A stretch of 64,000 nucleotides of DNA from Copromyces sp. CBS 386.78 (taxonomy: Eukaryota > Ascomycota > Sordariomycetes > Sordariales > Sordariaceae): NCBI GenBank assembly GCA_030685235.1, contig MU839085.1, positions 434,001 through 498,000 of the forward strand, in the 5' to 3' direction. The position numbers and the translations under genes are program-made. The notes beneath the pieces were generated by a model that had not been told where the DNA came from, did no database searches, and saw only the letters and a program-made list of their open reading frames with translations. This document shows, in pieces, positions 1 through 9,310 of the stretch (the first letter of the stretch is position 1; every line of letters starts with the position of its first letter).

Positions 1-1
1 G

Positions 2-1276
2 GAGGTCTACCGCCTCTTCGCCGCCGCCCTTGACACCGAACACGCCCGCGTCTCCGTCGTCTCGCCCGCTCACGCACGTGAAGCTGACCGCCTCGCACGG
101 ACCATCTCCATTGCCCTGCAGAAAAGTTCTGCTTCACTGCTCTCGCCTACCCCCGACTCCACCGCCCCAGCAAACAAGAAGGTTTCCACTAAAGGAAAGG
201 GGCCCATTTCCTTCGCAGAAGCTGCCGCCCGCTCTGCTCCCTGCTCACACCCCAGCCTCACCCGCAAGGCTACGCTGCCCCAAAGTGACGGCCGCGTCTT
301 TCTCCGACTAGATAGGGACTCCCCTTTCGCCAACAACGACACCTTCGCCATTCGCAAGGAGGTTCAGTCTCTTCTCCGCCTCGCCCCCACTGACATCCCC
401 GGCTGCCATAAGGTCCCCTCTGGCTTTGCCCTCGTGCCTAAAGATGACGCTGTCCGCAAGACCCTCCTGGATCACAAAGATGAGATTGGTGCCCGTTTTG
501 GCTGCGTCCAAGTAGAAGTGCCCAAGAAATGGGTCACCTACGCCGTCCAGAACGTGCCTATGACGATGCGGCTCGGTAGCGGCCCCGTCGATACTACTAC
601 TACCATTAAGGATGAGGTCCTCGTCCAAACCGGCCAAGAGCCTGTCGCCCTCCGTCCCTCCCAGTACTATCAACCTGGCGAGGCCTATGCAACCTGGCTT
701 ATCTCCTTTGATAGGACTGTCTCCCCCTTCCGCCTCTTCGACGTGAGCAATAGTAGCCGCCTTGTCCAGAAACGCCGCCCACTAGACCAGTGTACAAAAT
801 GCTTTGAATGGCATGGCTGTAGAGGGTGCGCTCGCGCTGCTAAATGCCCACAATGCGGACATACTGCCCCCGGTGAATGTGACCGTCACATTCAATGCAC
901 CAACTGCCGTGGCCCTTTTGAGTCTACCCATGCCGAGTGCCCTATGCGCCCAAAGCGCCAAGGAGATACCGTTACCCGCCCGACCCCCCAACAACGGACG
1001 AAGATTCGCCGTGAAGGCGGTATTCTTTTCTCTAGGAAATACGACCGCATCGCCCCCTCCGATAGCTAGGAAAGTACTACCACGTCTTCTAACGAGCTGC
1101 CCAGCCATAGTTCCGCACCCTCCGGCCCCGAGAACTCCGACAGCTCAGACTAGAGCTAGCCCTCAGCAGATGAGGATATGATTGTTGTCTAGTTGAGCGA
1201 GTATACGTCCTCTGACGACGCAGTCCGCCGCTCTAGCCGCCACAAAACGCCCTCCAAGAGGGCCGCTGGCCTATGA
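2..1276 (+). pseudogene. LINE (Tad1-like) ORF1 / gag-like protein, decayed, 5' end outside the window
   Basis: An open frame runs from the window edge (base 2) to a TAG at 1067-1069, and the same frame stays protein-like, Ser/Glu-rich and then basic, to a TGA at 1274-1276. Near partial residues 263-314 are cysteine/histidine knuckles (CTKC, CPQCGH, CTNC, ending AECPMRP). This is the arrangement of ORF1 nucleic-acid binding proteins in fungal non-LTR retrotransposons, which coat the element RNA. Four in-frame TAG codons (1067, 1151, 1157, 1190) interrupt the tail. Each would be CAG before a C-to-T change at CpA, so RIP-type decay is the simplest explanation. No reverse-transcriptase ORF2 follows before a methyltransferase remnant on the other strand, so the copy is incomplete. 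Assignment to the LINE class is strong; the Tad1-like label is by family resemblance. Confidence 0.75.
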
Positions 1277-1627
1277 GTAGACACTCAACATCACATGATG
1301 GCTAGAGGTAGGCAATATTTGGTTAGCTATAAGAACTCGAAGTCTCGCGAATATGGAGATGCCACGGCAGGGTGCTAACGCTCCCGTGAAAAAGGAGAGC
1401 TACTGCAGCTTGTACGTCCCAAATCCAGACGGTCGAAGGGAAGTCTTTAATCTTGGATGATATGAGATTCGACGATAGGTTGATGACAATGGTAGCGCAA
1501 CCTGACAGCTGTTCAGCCGCCTCATGGGGCCTTGGAGACGGCGAGACAGATTGAGTGGCTCGGATAAAGGTATGCAAGATAGGCCCTTGGGAGATCAAAC
1601 CGATGGTGGGAAGCATGTTTTACTTAC
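1277..1627. other. Junction between LINE remnant and methyltransferase remnant; no gene supported
   Basis: A 97-codon frame on the minus strand (1323-1616) is the only long one. It contains a VWIWD string but no family could be assigned. If the methyltransferase continued here its SAM-binding glycine motif should appear, and I do not see it. Confidence 0.4.
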
Positions 1628-2254
1628 AAAATATCCAGCATTTCATTCTGCTTAGCGTCGTTGGGGCCCCTGCATGAAAGTTTAAATTACTTGTTAGCGT
1701 TGGGTGTTTCCTCTTACATGCGCAGAGCTTCTCTTCATCCATACTCGTCTGGACTCTGGGCTAGAAACGACACCTCACAGACCCAATGTGGAGGCCAGAC
1801 TGGGCGCTTCGAGCCCTGACGAGTAATCCCAAACAAACTTACCAATACTCTCCATCCGTTACGCTATCGCTATGGTAGGTTCGGCCGTTCATGGTACGGT
1901 ATTTGAGGATACTCGAACTAATCGAAGCAGTCGAGCTCTCAATATCACTTCCAATGGTAGAATCCCCATCATTTTCCTCCTCCTCCGGAAGTCCCTATAG
2001 TGCGTAAGTAAGGTAGAAGAAGTATGCCAGTGATCAATTCCAATTATTATTGGGCTTGTGACCGGGTGACGAGGAACATAAGAGGACCGTACCTGTTCGG
2101 CCCAGTGAGATCCAGGAAGAGGGCCAGTCGTTTCAACAGCGGGAGGTGCAGGACCGGGCGTGGGTTCTCTCGCAGCAGCGGGAGACCGGGATGCAGGGCC
2201 GGGCGTGGGTGATTGGGGTGCTGGCGACTAAGCTTTTTTCGCCGGAGAACTCAT
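1628..2254 (-). pseudogene. 5' exons of a LaeA/UMTA-type methyltransferase, broken
   Basis: Read on the minus strand, three exons can be joined: 2254-2093, 1994-1843 and 1669-1628, separated by introns 2092-1995 (gtacgg...ctatag) and 1842-1670 (gtaagt...atgcag). The product begins with a Pro/Ala/Ser-rich stretch with a repeated PTPGPA. An acidic segment follows, then [11 protein letters not shown], then [15 protein letters not shown] and GPND..Q.EMLDIL. That order is typical of the N-terminus of fungal LaeA-like SAM-dependent methyltransferases (SSTAS.SSI, YR..NGRTYH, YW.PND..Q.E.LDI). The ninth codon of exon 1 is TAG, explained by CAG to TAG, and the catalytic domain expected after LDI is not found downstream, where the LINE remnant begins. 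I read it as a truncated, non-functional gene. The exon structure is an inference; the motif match is clear. Confidence 0.6.
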
Positions 2255-3336
2255 GGTCGAATCTTGGATATCTTATCTTCTACCTGAAATTCAAGGTCGG
2301 GTGAAGAAGATAGAATGACCAAGAAGTGGTTCGGGTGCCAGAACCGTCCGATTTATAAAATTCTGCCAGTGCCAAAATGACAGGCACCCGGTTCGGTTCA
2401 TTACAGTGTTCAAATGTGACAGTGTTTAAATATGACAGCGGATATCAACTGCCCTTCACCGCTCAAAAATTAATATTAGGCTATGTGACATAACTACAGT
2501 GTCTGGCCAAAAAGGCACTGGGGAATATATGGGAGCTGCTAGCTGACGTGGTGGCTGGGCCGGATAAATCGATTGCATACCATTGTGAATCGACTGTGTG
2601 GATTGGATATAGCCAATGATAGAGTCATGTTCGCGCCTGCCAAAGTTTGCCGTAATGAACATCATACAATTATCCTCACCCGAGCATTCAACCACCACGC
2701 ATGTTGTCATGTGTCAGATCACATGCACGTTCATTCTTCCATCGCATCTGTTATTGCATACAATGATGTTATCCCTCTCATCCGATGTAAACTAGCTTCC
2801 TCTTTCTTCTTCATCTTTAGCTATTTGTCAAGAACGTCAAATTATTTATGTGCCAGAGCCGCTAGACCCACGTGCGTGACACATGTTAGACTATATAAAG
2901 AAATAGGTATGAGGCTTGTCCAAATCCAACCGCCTACTGTGATAGAATGTCACACGGACATTCGACCCTAAGCCTCACCAGGCTCCTAAGGAGCCGCACG
3001 GCTTGGACCCAAGCCTTGCTATACGGCTGGATGCCTCAGGCAACTAGGCCATACTCACCCTCGACGCTTGGCATCAGCCTCGAGATGGCCGGAGGCCTCC
3101 TCAGAGGTGTCCGGAGGCCTCCGGCCGCAACACCCACCTCGGCCGGACTCTTGGCCACCGGTACTGCTTATCCGAACTTCCCTCGATGCCACCGGGCTAG
3201 AGAGCCAACCACGGAAGTGCCGAAGACACTGAAAGATCACTACAAGACAATCCTAGTCATCCTAGGAACAACCATAGCCAACCAAGCAAGGAGCAGGGTG
3301 CCCGGATGAAGGACGGCGCTAGATGGAAGATAGGGA
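2255..3336. other. Non-coding or unassigned stretch with short repeats
   Basis: No coding region is supported. Visible structure: a tandem of about 16 bp (acagtgttcaaatgtg) near 2405-2440, and at 3079-3125 two copies of the palindrome GGAGGCCTCC about 28 bp apart. A 120-codon frame at 2947-3309 has no recognisable family and could be an upstream exon of the next gene. Confidence 0.3.
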
Positions 3337-4912
3337 ATGGATGAAGGCATTCCGAAAGATCCACATGTACACAGACTGCTAGACAAATGCCTTGAAGCCT
3401 CAGGTGACAAGGCTCGATACGTACCTCAAGTACGTACCGATTCCTTTTGGCATAAGAAGGCCTTGAAGCCCGGCCTTCTCATGGAGGTCGAGAGGGATCA
3501 ACAAGGCCTTCGAGACCAAAGTAGTTTATTAGCTGAATTGAACTACTGTTCCAAGCCCTGATTACAGCCCTTGTCACATAGAACAACCAGCTCCGACCGG
3601 TGATCTTGCCCAGCGTAGCTCAATCCTCAGCATCCAACGGCTTTTGCGCGTAAACTACACGGAAGTCGATGAGCCCGTGAAGGCTCATATTTGTGAAGAA
3701 CCGTTACAAGCACAGGAGTATTATCGCTGGGAATATAAGAATAAATGTAGCAGTAGCCAAAACGTACTAATAGATGGTGATAGCTATTGCTTGCTGAGGA
3801 GCCAGAATAACGAAGGCCGAGAAGCGGCCTTCTTATATACTGGCCTTCGAATCCGTCTCGTGCTTAGGATCGCCAAGTCCCTTCGTCGAGCTCATGAATC
3901 TGCCTCCAATCTTTATTCCGCCATCTTCCACGCCTGGAGAGGTGAATGTCACGAAGGACATGAGACCAGGCTATTTCTGGAGGACCGAATTCCGGACAGC
4001 AAGAGCTGCAGATCGGTTAATATGTCCCTAGCTTTTCCACTAGTATTTTCGACAATCCCCTCAGAAAAGAAGAGAGTCTGGCACGAAACAGTCGTTAAGG
4101 TACTCTACGATGAAGAGGATGGTTTAAACACTTCCCACAGCGTGACATTCATCATCACCAGGGCTGAGCCTCCCAGGCCCCGGATCGTCCCGGTGGACAA
4201 TATTTGTGCTGTGATCAACCCAGCCAGCCATATGGCTTTTGTTCTCACCAAACAACACAAAATCGGAATGATGATAGCGGGTGGCTCTGGGCTAGCCACC
4301 TCCGCCCCGTCCGCAAAGAGATCCCTGAAGGAGCTTTTCTCCATCCAACCGGACAGGCGACGCGGAGTTACCACTATACCTCTAAAGTTCCGGATGCTCC
4401 TCGCACTCCGACTTGCATCAAACCTCCTCCAACTATTGCAAACACACTGGCTTCCCAACACGTGGTCACACGGAATGGTTTTCTTCCCCGTCACGACAGC
4501 AGCACATCAAGGAAGCAACCCCGATATTGACTTCAGCCGGCCATTTATATCTACGCCATTCACTAAATGCATCGCCCAGCTACAACTCCAACCGAAATCG
4601 GAACCCCAGGAAGCTCTCCTAGAGCTAGGCATTCTGCTCCTCGAGATTTGGCATGAAGAGACCCTAGAGACTCATTTCTCATTAGAAAAGACTCCCACCG
4701 GATACTACGAACGTCTACCGCGAGCGGTAAAGTGGCTGTATGAGATGAGCAACCCGCCACCGAATTTATACAGAAAGGCCGCCTCTCACTGCATCAAGGG
4801 TATAATCGGGGATGAGTGGCAGCTTGGGTGCTGGGATGATAATAACTTCTGGAACGCTGTTTGTGTGGATATCATCGAGCCATTACGTGAAAATTGTAAG
4901 ATGTGGCAATGA
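3337..4912 (+). CDS. DUF7580-type (HeLo-associated) fungal protein, 5' structure uncertain
   Basis: The main frame is open from 3542 to the TGA at 4912, over 450 codons. Its first half carries LYSAIFHAWRGECHEGHETRLFLEDRI, split here as the block AIFHAW..C..GHETRLFL. The second half has MLLALRLASNLLQLLQTHWL and later LLELGILLLEIWHEETLE. These blocks and spacing match fungal DUF7580 proteins, which often follow a HeLo-like N-terminal domain in the prion-inhibition/heterokaryon incompatibility repertoire. No ATG lies near the 5' end of the frame; the first is at about 4021, inside the domain. A second frame with its own ATG, 3337-3561, precedes it, and a weak intron 3521-3581 (gtagtt...cacatag) would fuse the two in phase. 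Either an upstream exon supplies the start or the gene has decayed. Function in non-self recognition is by family only. Confidence 0.6.
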
Positions 4913-5141
4913 TCGTGCTACTGTGTTGGAGATAACTGGACGGACTGCAGCATGTATGGAGCTAGGTCGAAGAACTAGTTGTTGGAGCATTTATAAACAA
5001 TCCATACAACTGTGAATATAGTATATTTCTCTTACTTTTATGGTCATTTCTCTAGAAACCGTAATTTTCGTGCCACCAACTGTTAGATATATTAGCCAAA
5101 CCACAAAATGTGCTGGTAGAGCAACTTAATAATTACTCAGG

Positions 5142-5692
5142 CTATACATGTGAATATAACCCTTGCGGAGAAGACCCCGTTCGCACAAAGAGGGTTATTA
5201 CCAGGCCGCACTCGTGGTGGCCACTCTCGAGAATATAGTATGTGGCCTGCTCAACCTGATACTTTGGGTCGAAGGGATGGCGCGAAAGACGGAACACAAT
5301 CCAAGGCATCATGACTGGGATGGTGCGGAATATGACGGGCCGAAGCCATTCGTCTGGCCGGCAGAGATCCACGTCGTCTGAGGATGGTTTGTCTGCCATG
5401 TCCCCGAGGTCGTGCAGTGCGTTGAAGGAAGCGTGCACTTGGGCTGAAAAGTGGCCGTTGACCGTCTCAAACTCGGCGGGCGGCTCCCTACACGGGAGGG
5501 GCGCGCCAGGCCGGTTGAGAAGCACCGGCATTGAAACCTCGAGTTCGCATGCGCCAAAGACCATCTTGTCGCATCCGGGCGGTAGGCGCGCATTGCAGGC
5601 CCGGACGTTTTCGACGAGGGATTCGAGAATGGCGTCTTTGGACGGCGGCGTGGCTATCCTTGACAATCATCCGTAACCATCTCAGGGAAGGC
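5142..5692 (-). CDS. Hypothetical protein, possible terminal exon
   Basis: A minus-strand frame of about 175 codons ends at 5142 and has no ATG at its 5' end (the first start-like codon is TTG at 5666). The sequence is non-repetitive and of balanced composition, with strings such as FRTIPVMMPWIVFRLSRHPFDPKYQVEQ and NVRACNARLPPGCDKMVF (quoted in parts: PVMMPWIVF, NARLPPGCDKM). No family was recognised. Overlapping frames on the plus strand are shorter and Ser/Arg-rich, so the minus frame is the better candidate. An upstream exon would be needed for a start codon. Confidence 0.3.
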
Positions 5693-7236
5693 TCTCGATT
5701 TGGAACGCTGATTGGCCTCAAACTGGTCCCTTGCATCCCCTGTCTTCAACCCCCTCTCTTCTTCCTGCCTCTTCCTCTTCCTCCTCCCTCTTCCTCCCTC
5801 TTCATCCATCTTCCTCCCTCTTCCTCCCTCTTTCTCTAACTTGCTCTTGCTCTTCCTCTCTCTATCTTCCCTCATCTATTATCATGGCACTTCGTCAGCT
5901 GGCCTGTATGTACAAACTGTGGGATCGAATCGATCAACAGGGTTCAATCCCAACCAGGTACCGCAGCCTATTGGAGCATCGTCTGGTTATTGCGTGCAGG
6001 CGCCAGGACACGAGAGACTGACAGCCTCGTAAAGTCATTCGGCGTTGGTCCCTACTACTCCTTCTCCTCATTTTAACTGCCAATGCTCGCCAAAGGGTGT
6101 TCAAATCACTAACAGGAATGGGTGCGATTTTCACCAAAATCTGCTACGGTTTTGCATACGCCATTAACACCACTGCAGTGGTCCAAAACGAGGTGATTGG
6201 TACCGATAATCTTGATAGAGGATGGCCAGAAGTGCCAGACTCCACCTTTGAAATCTGACAGGTTGCGGGGACAGCCGAGGTAACCTCCGGACTAGGCAGC
6301 TGCAGAGCCCAGCAAGGCCAAAGAATCATTGGAACCAATCAGTGGTGGTTCTCCCGAAGACGCGAGTGCTTTGTTTGTTCGTAGTTGGTTCTTCAGCGTC
6401 TTCCTGTTCCGCAGCCCTGCCCCGTATGCACATCTTTCAGCCAATCGACTCGTCTATAAAAGGTGTTGGCGGCTGCACCCACAGTGTGTTGCAAGCCAAC
6501 CACCATGGTTATGACATGCCAGGATGGAGGGGAAGAGGTAGGCTGATGCAGGCAGATGAAGAAAGTAGGCTAATGCAGGCAGATGAAGGAGGTCCATCGT
6601 GATCAGTTTGTCGTAATGGGATCACCAAACCGTGATTCAATAAGACAAGAGCGAGAGATCAGTGTCAGGACGGTCAACTTTTCTCGTAATCCGCCCAATT
6701 ATATTCATCCTTTTAGCGCCGCCTCCCCACTCACCGTAATGCCTCCGTCCGAACGATATGGATATGGGAGCTGGTGGTTCAGTTTTTTGACCCTACCACG
6801 TGATTAAAAGACCCGTTTCCTGTCCTTCCCGCTCCCATAGATAAGAGCACTGAGGGCCAGACTAGTAGTTGGGTCGGTGACGACCAGCGAATCCCTGGTG
6901 TTGTATGTTTTCTTTTTGCTTTTTTTCCGCAATCCTTTTGTCACCTCATTGATTTCACATACATACTCGGATTGTTTCGCGCTGTGCTCTTCTTTTGTTG
7001 TTGTTGTTCCAATGTTATAAAGAGGGCAATTGGTCTGTGGTTCGAGTTTGGGTTAGTATGTCATCGGATTGATGTCAAACAGTGTGTTATTGGGTGTAGA
7101 TGTTGCCGAAAACTTATTATAGTTTTTGTTTTGTTTGCATTATGCGAAAAGACGAATGTTACGATGGGGATGGCGCACCATAACTATTTACTATGCCTTC
7201 CTCGTTCCGGGAAAGCATGTTTTGCTTTGACTAGGT
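5693..7236. other. Intergenic region with a pyrimidine tract and a short duplication
   Basis: Bases 5745-5880 on the plus strand are an almost pure C/T tract (repeats of cttcctc), as found upstream of many fungal genes. At 6540-6587 a unit of about 26 bp (aggctgatgcaggcagatga...) is tandemly duplicated. TATA-like tataaaa occurs at about 6455. Only short, overlapping, unassignable frames are present. Confidence 0.4.
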
Positions 7237-7722
7237 ATGATAGCTCAACCGCGTCATAAGCCTCGCCCCATTCCTAAGGTAGGTATATATATACCAAAAC
7301 GGCCCCAACCCGTCCGACCACAAACCATCTCCTTCAAGGAGCGCCTAGCCTTTTTCGAGAATCAATTGGCCTATCGTGCGTCTTCGTCTAACAGCACGTC
7401 CGGCACCCTAAACTCACCGGCGTTGCCCTTCCACACCGCCAAAACGCAGCTGATGGCTAGCCATCCAATACTTCTGTACACTCATGATGATCAGTCATCA
7501 CTTCCTCTCAAGGAAAATAAGGCAGTAGAGCCACCATGTGCTTCAGTCCGCCATCTATGTCTCTCCGAATTGTCAATGACCGGTGTATACCCATGCGGTT
7601 TTTCATGTATAAAAGGTACTGGACTAGTATCAACCTGTGATCCCAAGTCGAACCACCATCATGTAAACAGCCATGCTGTTCAGATAACAACGACGCTCGT
7701 CGCCGTAACGACGAGACCGTGA
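7237..7722 (+). pseudogene. Possible fragment of the YCAC-motif protein family
   Basis: This 161-codon frame has ATG at 7237 and, near residue 31, the block ISFKERLAFFENQL. The large neighbour ending at 11647 has LSFRERLDIFNRQ about 125 residues before its C-terminus, so the two look homologous over this helix. The frame then runs through Ser-rich sequence but ends without the YCAC..C.W motif that closes the two intact relatives. A partial, decayed paralogue is my reading; a chance match of a charged helix cannot be excluded. Confidence 0.3.
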
Positions 7723-7928
7723 ACACTGAACAGCTGGAGAAACAACATGAACCCCAAGCGACTGTTGAAGTTCTCAATGCGGTTCTTATCCTTCGGTTCC
7801 AACGTCGTTCTAGCTTCTAGGTTGAGGCGTTCTTCCTTTTGCATCATCACAAAGCATCATCATACCTAATACCACACCAGACATTCACATACCACACCCG
7901 CACTCTACAACCCAGTATCATACGGAAT

Positions 7929-7995
7929 GTAAGTCATCGTGAGCCATAGTGTAGTCCCCCAAGCATACAAGTTTCTGACGAAATCTTCTGCCCAG
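7929..7995 (+). other. Candidate 5'-UTR intron of the gene at 8028
   Basis: A donor gtaagt begins at 7929 and an acceptor tgcccag ends at 7995, with ctgac as a possible branch site about 20 nt before the acceptor. The 67-nt length fits fungal introns. It lies 32 nt upstream of a start codon in strong context. Confidence 0.45.
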
Positions 7996-8027
7996 AAACG
8001 GCCAGTCCCGAGGCATCCGCAGCCACC

Positions 8028-8318
8028 ATGTGCAACCGAATCAAAACGGTGCATTCCGTCTGTGGGCACATCACTCACAGCGGCACCACCTGTCAAGATG
8101 ACGAGGCCAGCGATGCCGTCAGTGATGTCCGCAGCAATGTTGCCAGCGATGGCATCAGTGACGGCTCCTCCACTTCCCAAAGTTCGACGACGACCGACCG
8201 CAGGAGCATTAAAAAGAGCCGCCAATACTCAAAAAGGCCCAGCCGCTCAAAAGATTTTAAGCCTTCCAGGAAGTCCAAGCTCTCCAAACGCTCCAAGCGT
8301 ACCGCAGCGGGAATATAG
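8028..8318 (+). CDS. Small Cys-start, Ser/Lys-rich hypothetical protein
   Basis: This 96-residue frame starts at an ATG in excellent context (gccaccATG) and ends with TAG at 8316-8318. The N-terminus MCNRIKTVHSVCGH, followed by a further Cys, resembles a common fungal theme in which short Cys/His clusters open with MC.RI....CGH. The middle is Asp/Ser-rich and the tail is strongly basic (KSRQYSKRPSRSK, KSKLSKRSKR), suggesting nuclear or nucleic-acid association. A plausible 5'-UTR intron precedes it. An inverted-repeat element begins only 43 bp past the stop, so the original 3' part may have been displaced. No function is known to me. Confidence 0.5.
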   Translation: MCNRIKTVHSVCGHITHSGTTCQDDEASDAVSDVRSNVASDGISDGSSTSQSSTTTDRRSIKKSRQYSKRPSRSKDFKPSRKSKLSKRSKRTAAGI

Positions 8319-8580
8319 GGAGCGTAACAAGCCTTGTTGTATATCTATTGCAGAACTGTGAAACAAGCCCTGTTAAATTAACAAGGCTTGTTGGCTGAGG
8401 GAAGCCTCTGATTGGTCAGATTTTGGTGCAAAATAATAAAAGCCAAAGACCCCTATAAGGCCTTCTAAAGGTCCTTCTAAAGGTCCTTATAAGGGTCTTT
8501 AATTAGGGTCTTCCCAGTGGTCCTTTTAGTAGCCGTTTAAGATTTTGACTTCAAAATCCAGATGAGGGTATTCACACTTC

Positions 8581-8603
8581 CGCGCGCGAAACTTTTCGCG
8601 CGA
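8581..8603. repeat. Near-perfect GC hairpin inside the MITE
   Basis: cgcgcgaaa and tttcgcgcg face each other across a two-base centre, giving a 9-bp perfect stem. It lies just upstream (plus strand) of the tRNA-like unit. Confidence 0.6.
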
Positions 8604-8616
8604 CGGAAAAAAAGCT

Positions 8617-8690
8617 GTCACCAGTTGGAATCGAACTGGCGATCACAAGGATGAGAGCGACGACAAGAACCATTGAGCCACTGGCCCAAT
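8617..8690 (-). other. tRNA-like Pol III unit (A box and B box), not a folded tRNA
   Basis: On the minus strand an A-box-like tggctcaatgg (8680-8670) is followed about 33 nt later by a B-box-like agttcgattcc (8637-8627), then ccaactgg and a run of T after about 15 nt. The B-box region forms its own 6-bp hairpin (ccagtt...aactgg). The acceptor and T-stem pairings of a real tRNA are poor, so I call it tRNA-derived, SINE-style, rather than a tRNA gene. Confidence 0.45.
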
Positions 8691-8950
8691 TGATTGAAAG
8701 TGAGCTTCGTTCCTTTTTTTAATATAGGGTGAGATTTTCCTGGGAAGGAACTTTGGAATTCGGGAACTTGGAAAAATTTCGAAGGTACTTTCGAGGACGC
8801 TGAAGTAGTGTACTCCACATTTTCCAAGGAACTTTTAGCGACCGTCTACAGCGGGCATTTGGATTGGCCAATCAGGTACCTCCCTCGTTCAACAAGGCTT
8901 GTTAAATCAATAGGGCTTGTTAACTTTACAAGTCTTCTATGCCTTATTAA

Positions 8951-9310
8951 GGCTTAGAAGGCCTGTTCCCCGGCAGGTTTTCCCGCTACGGTACAAAGCG
9001 CACCGAAATCAAGGACGTCTCTCGGGACGAGCTGCCAACCTTCATGTCCCCAACCCAGTATTCCCAAGTCCAACAAAGAAAGAGAACCGACATCTTCGGC
9101 TCCTGGGTCGACATCTTGATCCAAGGGTCTCGTTCCGCAAGAGCCCAGACTACTTGCGGCCAGCCTCTCATGACCGTAACCGAGATTCAATTCGGCTTCT
9201 GCCCATCGTCTTTTGAGTACTACAACAACCATGCTTCCAGCCTCGACATGGACTTGGGGATCAAAGAGTACCAAGCAACGCAATCTCTCGGAGTGGTTCT
9301 TGCTTACTAG
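8951..9310 (+). CDS. Open segment in frame with the gene that follows; possible upstream exon or 5' part
   Basis: A stop-free frame of 119 codons ends at TAG 9308-9310, and the very next codon begins the 779-codon frame of the downstream gene in the same phase. The segment is protein-like (TDIFGSWVDILIQGS, MDLGIKEYQATQSL). Either one nonsense codon splits a longer gene or the TAG lies at an exon boundary (cttactag is acceptor-like). A possible acceptor cggcag lies at 8972-8977, at the MITE side. No family was recognised. Confidence 0.35.
   Translation, partial: GLEGLFPGRFSRYGTKRTEIKDVSRDELPTFMSPTQYSQVQQRKRTDIFGSWVDILIQGSRSARAQTTCGQPLMTVTEIQFGFCPSSFEYYNNHASSLDMDLGIKEYQATQSLGVVLAY

Larger units (their letters stand above)
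8362..8921. mobile_element. MITE-like element with about 60-bp imperfect terminal inverted repeats
   Basis: The left end reads aacaagccctgttaaattaa followed by caaggcttgttggctgaggga and ctgattggtcag. The right end, reverse-complemented, reads aacaagccctattgatttaa, then caagccttgttgaacgaggga and ctgattggccaa. The two arms align over roughly 60 bp with few mismatches. The flanking octamers aactgtga (8354-8361) and aactttac (8922-8929) match at only 5 of 8 positions, so a target duplication is not proven. No ORF lies inside. The interior holds repeated ggtccttctaaa units, a GC hairpin and a tRNA-like unit. Similarity may extend outward to about 8326 and 8957. Confidence 0.6.

Noticed and set aside
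1323..1616. Minus-strand frame with VWIWD resembling a WD40 (WRAP73-like) repeat
   Set aside because: The match is one short string; no further repeats or exons could be found.
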